Assembly (NCBI RefSeq): GCF_020873915.1
Contig: NZ_JAHWGP010000020.1
Span: forward strand, 1 to 64,000
DNA from: Streptomyces sp. DH5
Lineage (GTDB): Bacteria; Actinomycetota; Actinomycetes; Streptomycetales; Streptomycetaceae
DNA: 64,000 nt
Direction of reading: 5' to 3'
A program made the translations under genes and the position numbers. This document shows, piece by piece, positions 31,881-40,383 of the stretch. The stretch's first letter is position 1. Every line of letters starts with the position of its first letter. The notes beneath the pieces are model-generated. The model was not told the origin of the DNA, ran no database searches, and saw nothing but the letters and a program-made list of their open reading frames with translations.

Positions 31881-32404
31881 TGCCAGTCCTCCGGCCCCTC
31901 GACCTGCTCCAGACGCAGCACATGGCCGCTGCGACTGTAACGGCGGATCCGCGGCAACGGCGGGAAGTAGGCGTGCACGGAGACCGCGTGCCGGTCCGGG
32001 GACTCGTTGAGCACCTCGTGCACATGGTGCCGCCCGAAGGCGCGGCCCTGCCCGGCGGTCAGCCGGCGCTCCCGGTCCACGCCGTCGGTGAGCTCCAGGC
32101 TCTTCCATCCGTCGGTGGGCAGCCGTGCGGCGAGCGAGTTCTCCGTCAGCTCACCCGCGGCGGTCATGAAGGCGCCCAGGGAGCCGGCGTGGTCGTGCCA
32201 GCCCGTGCCGGTCCCCGGCGGCCAGCCGATCAGCCAGGCCTCGCCGCCGCCCGGCCCGTCGAGCCGCACCCACGTGCGCCCTTCGGGGTCGAGCGGCAGG
32301 GAGGCGATCAGTTCGGCGTCGGCGGCGGTCCGCCGGACGAAGTCGAGGAGGTCCGCCTGTGTGGGGGCGGAGGCGGGAGCCGGGGCAGGGGAGGAGACAG
32401 ACAC
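31877..32404 (-). CDS. Cysteine dioxygenase type I
   Basis: A 175-residue cupin of the cysteine dioxygenase family, which oxidises L-cysteine to cysteine sulfinate with an Fe(II) centre. The metal ligands are seen in GWHDHAGSLGAF (His 70, His 72) and GRHHVHEVLN (third His). The usual Cys-Tyr crosslink site was not verified. I prefer the GTG at 32404, which has AGGAC about 8 nt upstream; a GTG at 32410 is too close to it. It overlaps the rhodanese gene by 4 nt. The 5' region carries a 28-codon cysteine-rich leader and a hairpin, which suggests induction by cysteine sufficiency or shortage through attenuation. Confidence 0.88.
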   Translation of the reverse strand: MSVSSPAPAPASAPTQADLLDFVRRTAADAELIASLPLDPEGRTWVRLDGPGGGEAWLIGWPPGTGTGWHDHAGSLGAFMTAAGELTENSLAARLPTDGWKSLELTDGVDRERRLTAGQGRAFGRHHVHEVLNESPDRHAVSVHAYFPPLPRIRRYSRSGHVLRLEQVEGPEDWQ

Positions 32405-32434
32405 GTGCACCGTCCTGATGAAGAGTTCGCGAAA

Positions 32435-32455
32435 GCGCGCGGCAACGGCGCACGC
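32435..32455 (-). terminator. Candidate attenuator hairpin between leader peptide and cysteine dioxygenase
   Basis: On the minus strand GCGTGCG, a 7-nt loop and CGCGCGC form a 7-bp stem (one G-U pair), followed by TTTC. It starts 16 nt after the leader stop codon and ends about 30 nt before the dioxygenase start. The T-tract is short, so it may be a terminator or a structure that hides the ribosome binding region. Confidence 0.45.
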
Positions 32456-32471
32456 GGGGGAGAGAGGCGAA

Positions 32472-32558
32472 TCAACAGGACGGTCGACACACGCAGCCCG
32501 CGTAGCGGACGAGGTCCATGTGGACCCTCCGCCACAGGCGCACGCAGGTGTCGGTCAC
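32472..32558 (-). CDS. Cysteine-rich leader peptide of the cysteine dioxygenase operon
   Basis: A 28-codon reading frame, GTG to TGA, with cysteines at 5, 22, 24 and 28; the last seven residues are CVCRPSC. The RRVHMDLVRYAG core resembles the RRHVDLxR core of short peptides annotated as putative leader peptides upstream of sulfur genes in Streptomyces. A full promoter lies directly upstream (-35 TTGAAC, 18 nt, -10 TGTACT, 7 nt to the GTG), so the message would be leaderless. A second in-frame ATG at 32519 with GGAGGG upstream could give a 15-residue product with the same C-terminus. Stalling at the cysteine codons would sense charged tRNA-Cys. The function is inferred. Confidence 0.78.
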   Translation of the reverse strand: MTDTCVRLWRRVHMDLVRYAGCVCRPSC

Positions 32559-32565
32559 GAGGCGG

Positions 32566-32595
32566 AGTACACCACGAGGCCGATCACCGGTTCAA
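32566..32595 (-). promoter_or_regulatory. Promoter of the leader peptide-cysteine dioxygenase-rhodanese unit
   Basis: On the minus strand TTGAAC (complement of 32590-32595), an 18-nt spacer and TGTACT (complement of 32566-32571). The expected start of transcription coincides with the GTG of the leader peptide. Confidence 0.65.
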
Positions 32596-32632
32596 CCCGA
32601 CGCCACGATGTGAACCCGTGAGGGACGGCGGC

Positions 32633-34258
32633 TCAGCGTGATCCTGCCCCCGCGTCGGCTCTCGCAGCGGCGCCGTCCCCGCCCTCCTCCGCGGCCGGAC
32701 CACCGAGCACCGCCTCCGCGGCCGTGTACAGATCCGCCGGGCGGACACCGCTCAGCGCGGTCACCAGGTGACCGTCGGGCCGTACCAGCAGCACGGTGTG
32801 GGCCGCCGCGCCCGGGTAGCTCTCGGCGACCAGCAGTTCCGCCCGGTGCGGCAGCGCCGAGACCGCCGCCGCCAGCCGGGGCATGATCCCCGCGGACACC
32901 CAGTGCCTGCGCTCCCACACACCCGTGCCGGGCGCGATCAGCACCACCAGCAGCGCACCCCGCCCGAGCCGGTCCCGCAGCCGGACGAACGTGCCGTCCT
33001 CGGCCGTGACCCGCACGTCCGTCACCGCCGCCCCGAGCGCCGTCCCGACCGGGGCCTCGCCCTCAAGCCGGCCGGGCGCCAGCGGGGAGCCGGCGTACGT
33101 CCCCGGCGCGCCCAGGGTGCCACGCCCCAGGTGGCCGTCCGTCAGCAGCGTGTCGTGCCCCCGCGCGGAGCCCGGGACGTAGGAACGCAGTCCTCCGCCG
33201 CCCCGCAGCAGCGGCAGCGCCTGGTCGGCGGCGCGCAGCCGGGCGGCGACGATCGCGCGGCGCTCGGTCTGGTAGCTGTCGAGCAGCGCCTCGTGAGGGC
33301 CGTGGTGCCAGGCCAGCGCCAGCTTCCAGGCGAGGTTGTCCGCGTCGCGGAGCCCTTCGTCCAGGCCGTGCGTGCCCAGCGCGCCGAGCAGATGGGCCGC
33401 GTCCCCGGCGAGGAACACCCGGTCGGCCCGCCAGCGCCGGGCCAGCCGGTGGTGCACGGTGTGCACGCCGGTGTCCAGCAGCTCGTACGACGGGGTGGGG
33501 CCGCCGCCCCAGCCGGCCAGGGTCTCCCGGACCCGGGCCAGCAGCAGTTCAGGCGTGACCAGGTCCTTGCCCGGCGGCAGCAGCCAGTCCAGCCGCCAGA
33601 CGTCGTCCGGCAGCGGCCGCGCGGTGATCTCCCCGGCCGAGGGACCGGACGTGCGCCACGGCGGCATCCGGTGCAGCAGCGCCTCCTCGTACCAGGGAAG
33701 GTCGGTGCGCAGGGCGGCAACGGCGTGGCGTTCCACCGCGGTGCGGCCGGGGAAGCGGATGTCCTGGAGCTTGCGCACCGTCGAGCGCGGCCCGTCGCAG
33801 CCCACCAGGTAACTGCCGCGCCACCAGGTGCCGGATGCGCCGCGCGTGCGGGCGGTGACGCCGGAGGGCTCCTGGTCTATGGTGTCCAGCCGGCTCTCCA
33901 CGGCGATCTTGACGAGCCGTTCGCCCGCGAGGGCTGTGCGCAGGGCGTCCGTCAGGACGTGCTGGGCGATGTGCAGCGGAGCGGGGTCGGTGTCGGCGAA
34001 GGCGACCTCGTACATCACCTGCTTGCGCCGTACCGAACGCCATCCGGCCCAACGGACACCGGCGTGCGCGAGCGGTACGCCGGTCAGCCGCTCCACGAGC
34101 GCGGCGGTGTCCTCCCGCAGCACGACGGTCCGTGCCGGGCGGGGCTCGTCCTTGCCCGGCCCCTCGTCGAGGACCACGGACGGTACGTCCTGACGTGCCA
34201 GGGCCAGTGCGAGCGTGAGCCCGACGGGCCCCGCTCCGACGATGATCACCGGGTCCAC
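32633..34258 (-). CDS. FAD-dependent aromatic hydroxylase-type monooxygenase
   Basis: A 541-residue class A flavoprotein monooxygenase of the PheA/TetX/MhpA type. VIIVGAGPVGLTLALALAR at residue 4 is the FAD-binding GxGxxG, LVGCDGPRSTVRK holds the DG motif and FLAGDAAHLLGALGTHGLDEGLRDADNLAWKLA is the second FAD motif. The thioredoxin-like C-terminal part of this group is present but divergent. GTG at 34258 with AGGGGG about 9 nt upstream. Substrate is unknown; no pathway partners lie next to it. Confidence 0.82.
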   Translation of the reverse strand: MDPVIIVGAGPVGLTLALALARQDVPSVVLDEGPGKDEPRPARTVVLREDTAALVERLTGVPLAHAGVRWAGWRSVRRKQVMYEVAFADTDPAPLHIAQHVLTDALRTALAGERLVKIAVESRLDTIDQEPSGVTARTRGASGTWWRGSYLVGCDGPRSTVRKLQDIRFPGRTAVERHAVAALRTDLPWYEEALLHRMPPWRTSGPSAGEITARPLPDDVWRLDWLLPPGKDLVTPELLLARVRETLAGWGGGPTPSYELLDTGVHTVHHRLARRWRADRVFLAGDAAHLLGALGTHGLDEGLRDADNLAWKLALAWHHGPHEALLDSYQTERRAIVAARLRAADQALPLLRGGGGLRSYVPGSARGHDTLLTDGHLGRGTLGAPGTYAGSPLAPGRLEGEAPVGTALGAAVTDVRVTAEDGTFVRLRDRLGRGALLVVLIAPGTGVWERRHWVSAGIMPRLAAAVSALPHRAELLVAESYPGAAAHTVLLVRPDGHLVTALSGVRPADLYTAAEAVLGGPAAEEGGDGAAARADAGAGSR

Positions 34259-34342
34259 GGCGCGGTGCCCCCTGCCCGGAGTGACGTCCGAAGGGACGTG
34301 GTGGAACGGGAAGATGGAGCAGGGTGCACGATCACAGAACGT

Positions 34343-34371
34343 ATGCAACCTATTGCCGGTGCTTGCGTCAA
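34343..34371 (-). promoter_or_regulatory. Candidate promoter of the monooxygenase gene
   Basis: On the minus strand TTGACG (complement of 34366-34371), a 17-nt spacer and TTGCAT (complement of 34343-34348). The -35 is good and the -10 weak. It lies about 85 nt before the GTG. Confidence 0.4.
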
Positions 34372-34487
34372 GTGACCGAAGGCAGGTGGCGATCATGAAG
34401 GGGGCGGGCGCCCGTCACACGGTCGACCGCTCATCACACGAGTCCGGGGCGTACCGCTCCGCGGCACCGACCGGATCGGTCGGCACT

Positions 34488-34534
34488 CGACATGCGTGTG
34501 GCCCGCCGGGTCCCGGCGGGCCACACGCATGTCG
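34488..34534 (-). terminator. Terminator of the gluABCD operon
   Basis: A perfect inverted repeat with 23-nt arms (CGACATGCGTGTGGCCCGCC and three more bases) around a single central base. It sits 15 nt after the gluD stop codon. There is no T-tract, as is common for Streptomyces terminators. Confidence 0.8.
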
Positions 34535-34549
34535 TACGGCGGCGGTGCC

Positions 34550-35458
34550 TCAGACCGTGCCGCCCGCACCGGTTCCGTGGGTGCCGCCCACCTCGGCCGC
34601 GTTGAGGTCGTCGACCTTGTCCGCGCCGAGCACCGCACCGGTGCTGCGCTTGCTGCGGCGCAGCCGCCCCTCGAGCCAGGAGGCGAACGAGGTGAGGAGG
34701 AAGTTGAGCAGGATGAAGACGACCGCCACCACGATGAAGCTGGGGATGACGTTGGCGTAGTTGGCCGCCAGCGTGGCGCGCGAGTTCAGCAGCTCGGTGA
34801 AGCCGAGCATCACGCCGCCCAGCGCGGTGTCCTTCACGATGACGACCAGCTGGCTGACGATCGCCGGGAGCATCACCGTGACCGCCTGCGGCAGCAGGAT
34901 GCTGCTCATCGTCTGGCTCTTGCGCAGGCCGATCGCCTGGGCGGCCTCGGACTGCCCCTTGGGGAGCGAGAGGATGCCGGCCCGGACCACCTCGGCGAGC
35001 ACCGAGGCGTTGTAGAGCACCAGGCCGGTGACGACCGCGTACAGGGGCCGGTCCTCACTGGTGACGTCGGTGGACCGGGCGAAGAACTCGTTGGCGAACA
35101 GCATCAGCAGCAGCACCGGGATGGCCCGGAAGAACTCGACCACCGCGCCGGCCGGGACCCGCACCCAGCGGTGGTCCGACATGCGTGCGATGCCGAGGAC
35201 CGCGCCCAGCGGGAGGGCGATGACCATGGCGAGGCCGGCCGCCTTCAGCGTGTCGGCCAGACCCGGCAGCAGGTACGTCGTCCAGGCCTCGGACGTGGTG
35301 AAGGGCTTCCACAGGGACCATTCCAGCTGGCCCTTGTCGTCCATCACCGTCCACACCCACCACAGCGCCAGGGCGAGGAGGACGAAGAACAGCACCGAGA
35401 AGAGCAGGTTGCGCCGCTTGGCCTTCGGGCCGGGTGCGTCGTAGAGAACAGAGGTCAT
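34550..35458 (-). CDS. gluD: Glutamate ABC transporter permease GluD
   Basis: A 302-residue polar amino acid ABC permease with about six helices. The EAA-type loop for the ATPase is seen in GQSEAAQAIGLRKSQTMSSILLPQAV. A long C-terminal tail (after about 270, KVDDLNAAEVGGTHGTG) is polar and probably flexible. The gene order gluA-gluB-gluC-gluD equals the glutamate importer known in Corynebacterium glutamicum and S. coelicolor. It overlaps gluC by 4 nt and ends before a large hairpin. Confidence 0.92.
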   Translation of the reverse strand: MTSVLYDAPGPKAKRRNLLFSVLFFVLLALALWWVWTVMDDKGQLEWSLWKPFTTSEAWTTYLLPGLADTLKAAGLAMVIALPLGAVLGIARMSDHRWVRVPAGAVVEFFRAIPVLLLMLFANEFFARSTDVTSEDRPLYAVVTGLVLYNASVLAEVVRAGILSLPKGQSEAAQAIGLRKSQTMSSILLPQAVTVMLPAIVSQLVVIVKDTALGGVMLGFTELLNSRATLAANYANVIPSFIVVAVVFILLNFLLTSFASWLEGRLRRSKRSTGAVLGADKVDDLNAAEVGGTHGTGAGGTV

Positions 35459-36132
35459 CGCTTCACCGCCAGGCGCTTGCTCAGCCAGTTGAGGAACAGG
35501 CCGGTGGGCAGGGTCAGGACCACGAACCCGAAGGCGAAGACCGCGCCGATGAGCAGCGTCTGTGCCTCGTTCTCGATCATGCCCTTCATCAGGAAGGCGG
35601 CCTCCGCGACACCGATGGTGGCCGCCACGGTCGTGTTCTTGGTCAGCGCGATCAGCACGTTGGCCAGGGGGCCGATCACCGAGCGGAACGCCTGCGGCAG
35701 CACGACGAGCCTGAGTACCTGGCTGAAGCTCAGGCCGAGGGCCCGCGCCGCCTCGGCCTGCCCGACGGGCACCGTGTTGATGCCGGAGCGGATCGCCTCG
35801 CACACGAAGGCGGCGGTGTAGGCGACGAGGCCCAGCACGGCCAGGCGGAAGTACATGAGGTCGAAGTCGTCCCGCGCGCCCATCGTCACGCCGAAGATGT
35901 CGGCGAGGCCGAGCGACGTGAAGACGATGATGACGGTCAGGGGGATGTTCCGGACGATGTTCACGTAAGCGGTGCCGAAGCCGCGCATCAGGGGTACGGG
36001 GCTGACCCGCATGGCCGCCAGCAGGGTGCCCCAGATCAGGGATCCGATGCCCGAGAAGACGGTCAGCTGCACCGTGACCCAGAAAGCGCCCAGCAGGGAC
36101 GGGTCGTCATATTTTGAAAGAAAGTCGAACAC
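35455..36132 (-). CDS. gluC: Glutamate ABC transporter permease GluC
   Basis: A 225-residue permease of the polar amino acid (HisMQ-type) family, starting FDFLSKYDDPSLLGAFWVTVQLT. The EAA loop is GQAEAARALGLSFSQVLRLVVLPQA. The GTG at 36132 has GGGAG 5-7 nt upstream; a longer in-frame start at 36213 is not supported. It overlaps gluD by 4 nt, and the 132-nt gap to gluB is normal for a binding-protein gene expressed at a higher level. Confidence 0.92.
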   Translation of the reverse strand: MFDFLSKYDDPSLLGAFWVTVQLTVFSGIGSLIWGTLLAAMRVSPVPLMRGFGTAYVNIVRNIPLTVIIVFTSLGLADIFGVTMGARDDFDLMYFRLAVLGLVAYTAAFVCEAIRSGINTVPVGQAEAARALGLSFSQVLRLVVLPQAFRSVIGPLANVLIALTKNTTVAATIGVAEAAFLMKGMIENEAQTLLIGAVFAFGFVVLTLPTGLFLNWLSKRLAVKR

Positions 36133-36264
36133 GATCTCCCGCGCTTCCGGGTGTGTGACGTGAGTGGCGGACGTGACGCGCCGCCGCCGGACAGGCCGGG
36201 GGCGGCGGCACATCGGCGGATCCCCGCGTCGGCCGCGGGGATCCTGCGTCGGCGGAGTCCCGCG

Positions 36265-37110
36265 TTACTTGACGAGCTGGCCGATCTTCGGGGCGGGCTC
36301 GTTCTTGTAGTTCGCCGGGCCGAAGTTCTCCTCGACGGCCTTCTCCCACGAACCGTCGCTGACCATCTTCTCGAGCGCGGCGTTGACCTTGTTCACGGTC
36401 TCCGTGTCGCCCTTCTTGACGCCGATGCCGTAGTTCTCGTTGCTCAGCTTCAGGCCGGCGAGCTTGAACTTGCCCTTGTACTGGTCCTGCGCGGCGTAAC
36501 CGGCGAGGATCGAGTCGTCGGTGGTCAGCGCGTCCACCTGGCCGCTCTGCAGGGCGGACAGGCACTCCGAGTAGCCGCCGCGGTTGCTCAGCTGGGCCTT
36601 CGGCGCGAAGTCGTTCTTGACGTTCTGCGCGGAGGTGGAGCCGGTCACCGAGCAGAGCTTCTTGTCGTTGAGGTCCGTGGCCTCGGTGATGTCCGAATCG
36701 GCCTTGACCAGCAGGTCCTGGTGGGCCAGCAGGTAGGGGCCGGCGAAGTCGACCTTCTGCTTGCGCTCGTCGGTGATCGAGTACGTCGCCGCGATCAGCT
36801 TCACGTCCCCGCGCGAGAGGGCGTTCTCGCGGTCGGCGCTCTTGGTCTCGACCCACTCGATCTGGTTCGGCTCGTAGCCGAGCTCCTTGGCGACGTAGGT
36901 CGCCACGTCCACGTCGAAGCCGGAGAAGGAGCCGTTCGGCGTCTTCAGGCCGAGACCGGGCTGGTCGTACTTGATGCCGATCTTGATCTTCTCGCCGCCG
37001 CCCGAGGAGGACGAACCGCCGTCACCGCTGTCGTCGCCGCCGCAGGCGGTGGCGGTCAGGGCGAGGGCGAACACGGCGGCCGAGGCGGCGGTGACCTTGC
37101 GGAGCTTCAT
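36265..37110 (-). CDS. gluB: Glutamate-binding lipoprotein GluB
   Basis: A 281-residue periplasmic-type substrate-binding lipoprotein. The signal peptide ends in the lipobox LTATAC, followed by a Gly/Ser/Asp linker. The binding domain has KIKIGIKYDQPGLGLKTPNGSFSGFDVDVA near the N-terminus and the usual SBP_bac_3 fold. The ATG at 37110 has AAAGGA 9 nt upstream; the ATG at 37119 is too close to it. It is the extracellular receptor of the gluABCD importer. Confidence 0.93.
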   Translation of the reverse strand: MKLRKVTAASAAVFALALTATACGGDDSGDGGSSSSGGGEKIKIGIKYDQPGLGLKTPNGSFSGFDVDVATYVAKELGYEPNQIEWVETKSADRENALSRGDVKLIAATYSITDERKQKVDFAGPYLLAHQDLLVKADSDITEATDLNDKKLCSVTGSTSAQNVKNDFAPKAQLSNRGGYSECLSALQSGQVDALTTDDSILAGYAAQDQYKGKFKLAGLKLSNENYGIGVKKGDTETVNKVNAALEKMVSDGSWEKAVEENFGPANYKNEPAPKIGQLVK

Positions 37111-37191
37111 GGTGCACATCCTTTGACTGGTGAAATGACGCGGCCCGGTCCAGGTCCGGTGACGCGAGTCCTCAGGGCGCGGGGTACGCCG

Positions 37192-37968
37192 TCAGTGGTG
37201 AAGGATCTTCGACAGGAAGTCCTTGGCCCGGTCGCTGCGCGGGTTGCTGAAGAACTGGTCCGGCGCTGCCTCTTCGACGATGCGGCCGTCGGCCATGAAC
37301 ACCACGCGGTTCGCCGCGGAGCGGGCGAAACCCATCTCGTGGGTGACGACGATCATCGTCATCCCGTCCCGGGCGAGCTGCTGCATGACCTCCAGCACCT
37401 CGTTGATCATCTCCGGGTCGAGGGCCGACGTCGGCTCGTCGAAGAGCATGACCTTGGGTTCCATCGCCAGGGCGCGCGCGATGGCGACACGCTGCTGCTG
37501 GCCGCCGGAGAGCTGCGCGGGGTACTTCTCGGCCTGCGCGGCCACGCCGACCCGGTCGAGCAGGGCACGGGCCCGCTCGTCGGCGGCCTTCTTGTCCTTC
37601 TTGCGGACCTTGACCTGGCCCAGCGTCACGTTCTCGAGCACGGTCTTGTGCGCGAAGAGGTTGAAACTCTGGAAGACCATGCCCACGTCAGCGCGCAGCC
37701 GGGCGAGCTCCTTGCCCTCGTGGGGCAGGGGCTTGCCGTCGATGGTGATCGAGCCGGAGTCGATCGTCTCCAGTCGGTTGATGGTGCGGCACAGGGTGGA
37801 CTTGCCGGACCCGGAGGGTCCGATGACCACGACGACTTCGCCACGGGCGATCGTCAGGTCGATGTCCTGGAGTACGTGCAACGCGCCGAAGTGCTTGTTG
37901 ACGCTCTTCAGGACGACCAGATCGCCGGTCGCGGCCACATCTTCCTTGGCCACCGATACTTCGGTCAT
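37192..37968 (-). CDS. gluA: Glutamate ABC transporter ATP-binding protein GluA
   Basis: A 258-residue ABC ATPase: Walker [10 protein letters not shown] (about 50), Q-loop MVFQSFNLF, signature LSGGQQQR, Walker [13 protein letters not shown] and the switch His in VTHEMG. A Val/Ala-rich extension of about 15 residues precedes the core. It is the first gene of the leftward gluABCD operon and faces the divergent gluR-gluK system. Confidence 0.95.
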   Translation of the reverse strand: MTEVSVAKEDVAATGDLVVLKSVNKHFGALHVLQDIDLTIARGEVVVVIGPSGSGKSTLCRTINRLETIDSGSITIDGKPLPHEGKELARLRADVGMVFQSFNLFAHKTVLENVTLGQVKVRKKDKKAADERARALLDRVGVAAQAEKYPAQLSGGQQQRVAIARALAMEPKVMLFDEPTSALDPEMINEVLEVMQQLARDGMTMIVVTHEMGFARSAANRVVFMADGRIVEEAAPDQFFSNPRSDRAKDFLSKILHH

Positions 37969-38250
37969 CGCTCTCAGGCTCCGTCCTCCTCGGTTTCGGA
38001 GGACAGTAGTAACCCGTCGGACGTGCGTCATTACATCTGAGGGGAATCTGAGCATCACGATCCGATAGCAATCGGACACCTGTCGTAGCACTTGTGAGCA
38101 GGGGTGATTTCGGCGGGGTAACGGTACGGAAGCGCAACCGGAACCCTCTTGACGCCGTCCTCCTCCATCAGCGTGACTGCAAGGTGCGACGCGCGCCCAC
38201 ACGCGCAGTCCACACGCAGGGATCGTACGGCCGATGAACCGAAGGGGGCC
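37969..38250. promoter_or_regulatory. gluA/gluR divergent control region
   Basis: The 282-bp region between the divergent genes has a direct repeat ATCTGAG at 38035-38041 and 38046-38052 (11-bp period, one helical turn, as expected for an OmpR-family dimer) and an inverted repeat TCCGAT-AGCA-ATCGGA at 38061-38076. In S. coelicolor GluR is reported to bind the gluR-gluA intergenic region; the exact site here is my inference. Confidence 0.5.
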
Positions 38251-38940
38251 ATGGTGAGACTGCTTCTTGTCGAGGACGACAACCACGTCGCCGCCGCCCT
38301 GTCGGCGGTCCTCGCGCGGCACGGGTTCGACGTCACCCACGCGCGCAGCGGCGAGGAGGCCCTCCAGGCGCTCGTCCCCGAGGGCAACGGCTTCGGCGTG
38401 GTCCTGCTCGACCTGGGACTGCCCGACCAGGACGGCTACGAGGTGTGCGGCAAGATCCGCAAGCGCACGGGCACACCGGTGATCATGGTCACCGCCCGGG
38501 CCGACGTCCGCTCCCGCATCCACGGCCTCAACCTGGGCGCCGACGACTACGTGGTCAAGCCGTACGACACCGGGGAACTGCTCGCGCGGATCCACGCCGT
38601 CAGCCGGCGCAGCGCTCCCGAGGAGGCCACGGGCAACACGGAGACCGAGCTGCGCCTGGGCCCCGTCCGCATCGAGCTGCCGACCCGCCAGGTCAGCGTG
38701 AACGGCTCGGTCGTCCAGCTCACCCGCAAGGAGTTCGACCTGCTCGCCCTGCTGGCCCAGCGGCCGGGGGTCGTCTTCCGGCGGGAACAGATCATCAGCG
38801 AGGTGTGGCGCACCAGCTGGGAGGGGACCGGACGCACCCTGGAGGTGCACGTGGCGTCGCTGCGGTCCAAACTGCGCATGCCCGCCCTCATCGAGACCGT
38901 ACGCGGCGTCGGCTACCGGCTCGTCGCCCCGGTGGCGTAG
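38251..38940 (+). CDS. gluR: Response regulator GluR (OmpR family)
   Basis: A 229-residue response regulator with a receiver (about 3-115, acidic VEDD, phospho-Asp 54 in [10 protein letters not shown], Lys in VKPYD) and a winged-helix DNA-binding domain (about 130-225, [39 protein letters not shown]). It stands divergently to gluABCD and 9 nt before its kinase. The S. coelicolor pair GluR-GluK senses glutamate and controls gluABCD and antibiotic production. ATG at 38251 with AAGGGGG upstream. Confidence 0.9.
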   Translation: MVRLLLVEDDNHVAAALSAVLARHGFDVTHARSGEEALQALVPEGNGFGVVLLDLGLPDQDGYEVCGKIRKRTGTPVIMVTARADVRSRIHGLNLGADDYVVKPYDTGELLARIHAVSRRSAPEEATGNTETELRLGPVRIELPTRQVSVNGSVVQLTRKEFDLLALLAQRPGVVFRREQIISEVWRTSWEGTGRTLEVHVASLRSKLRMPALIETVRGVGYRLVAPVA

Positions 38941-38949
38941 CGGGGCCGG

Positions 38950-40383
38950 GTGCACACGCGTCTGCTTCCGCTGCTCATCGTCCTGATGGCGGCCGTGCTG
39001 CTCGCCCTCGGGATTCCGCTGGCCGTGAGTCTGGCCGGCGCGCAGCAGCAGAAGGTGGTCGTCGACCGGATCGACGACACGGCGCGCTTCGCGGCCCTCG
39101 CCCAGTTCGTCACCGAGCCCGCCGACCCGGCGAGCGGGGACATCGACGAGCGCCGGGAGACCCTCCACAGCGAGCTCCGCAGCTACCACCGGGTCTACGG
39201 CATCCGCGCAGGCGTCTTCTACCGCAACGACTCGCCGATGGCGCAGGCGCCGGCCGACTGGTTCCTGCCCCCCACGGGCGAAGTGCGCGACGCCTTCGAG
39301 GAGGCGCTGCTCAGCCGCCGCAGCCACGACCCCGAGCAGGTGTGGCCCTGGCAGCGGCGCAGTCTCGTGGTGGCCTCCCCGGTCATCCGGGACGGCGACG
39401 TCGTCGCGGTGGTGGTCACCGACTCACCCACCGGGCAGATGCGCTCGCGCATCCTGCACGGCTGGCTGGTCATCGCCGCGGGGGAGGCCGCAGCGATGCT
39501 GCTCGCCGTCGGCGCGGCCCTGCGGCTGGCCGGCTGGGTGCTCAGGCCCGTGCGCGTCCTGGACGCCACCACCCACGACATCGCCACCGGACGGCTGAAG
39601 TCCCGGGTCGCGGCGGCCGGCGGGCCACCGGAGCTCAGGCGGCTCGCCCGGTCGTTCAACGAGATGGCGGACCACGTCGAGAGCGTCCTGGAGCAGCAGC
39701 GCGCCTTCGTCGCGGACGCCTCCCACCAACTGCGCAACCCCCTGGCCGCGCTGCTGCTGCGCATCGAGCTGCTCGCCCTGGAGCTGCCGGAGGGCAACGA
39801 GGAGATCGCCTCCGTGCGGGCCGAGGGCAAGCGCCTGGCGCAGGTTCTGGACGACCTGCTCGACCTGGCGCTCGCCGAGCACAGCGAGGCCGACCTCCAG
39901 ATCGCCGACATCGGTGCCCTCACCGCCGAGCGGGTCGCGGCCTGGTCGCCCACCGCCGACGCCAAGGGAGTCCGGCTCACCGGCACCTGCCCGCCCACCA
40001 CCGCCTGGGTGGACCCGGTCGCGCTGTCCAGCGCCCTGGACGCGGTCGTCGACAACGCGGTGAAGTTCACGCCCGGGGGAGAGAGTGTGGAGGTGACCGT
40101 GGCCTCCAACGGCGACACCGCCACCGTCGTCGTCACCGACAACGGGCCGGGACTGACCGACGAGGAGCTGACCCGCGTCGGCGACCGGTTCTGGCGCAGC
40201 GGCCGCCACCAGAACGTCAAGGGCTCGGGACTGGGCCTGTCCATCTCCCGGGCCCTGCTCGCGGCGGGCGGCGGCTCGATCGCGTACGAGTGCCACGAGC
40301 CGCACGGGCTGCGGGTGACCGTGACGGTGCCCAGGAACGCTCCCGCGGGGGAGCCGGAGGCTCAGGGCTTGACGGACCTGTAG
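38950..40383 (+). CDS. gluK: Sensor histidine kinase GluK
   Basis: A 477-residue membrane kinase: helix 1 (about 6-30), an extracellular sensor region (about 31-170), helix 2 (about 175-200), HAMP (about 200-250), HisKA with [13 protein letters not shown] (His 259) and a HATPase ([27 protein letters not shown]). The partner is GluR, 9 nt upstream. GTG start at 38950. Its last 22 nt overlap the convergent TAXI gene, with no visible terminator between them. Confidence 0.9.
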   Translation: MHTRLLPLLIVLMAAVLLALGIPLAVSLAGAQQQKVVVDRIDDTARFAALAQFVTEPADPASGDIDERRETLHSELRSYHRVYGIRAGVFYRNDSPMAQAPADWFLPPTGEVRDAFEEALLSRRSHDPEQVWPWQRRSLVVASPVIRDGDVVAVVVTDSPTGQMRSRILHGWLVIAAGEAAAMLLAVGAALRLAGWVLRPVRVLDATTHDIATGRLKSRVAAAGGPPELRRLARSFNEMADHVESVLEQQRAFVADASHQLRNPLAALLLRIELLALELPEGNEEIASVRAEGKRLAQVLDDLLDLALAEHSEADLQIADIGALTAERVAAWSPTADAKGVRLTGTCPPTTAWVDPVALSSALDAVVDNAVKFTPGGESVEVTVASNGDTATVVVTDNGPGLTDEELTRVGDRFWRSGRHQNVKGSGLGLSISRALLAAGGGSIAYECHEPHGLRVTVTVPRNAPAGEPEAQGLTDL

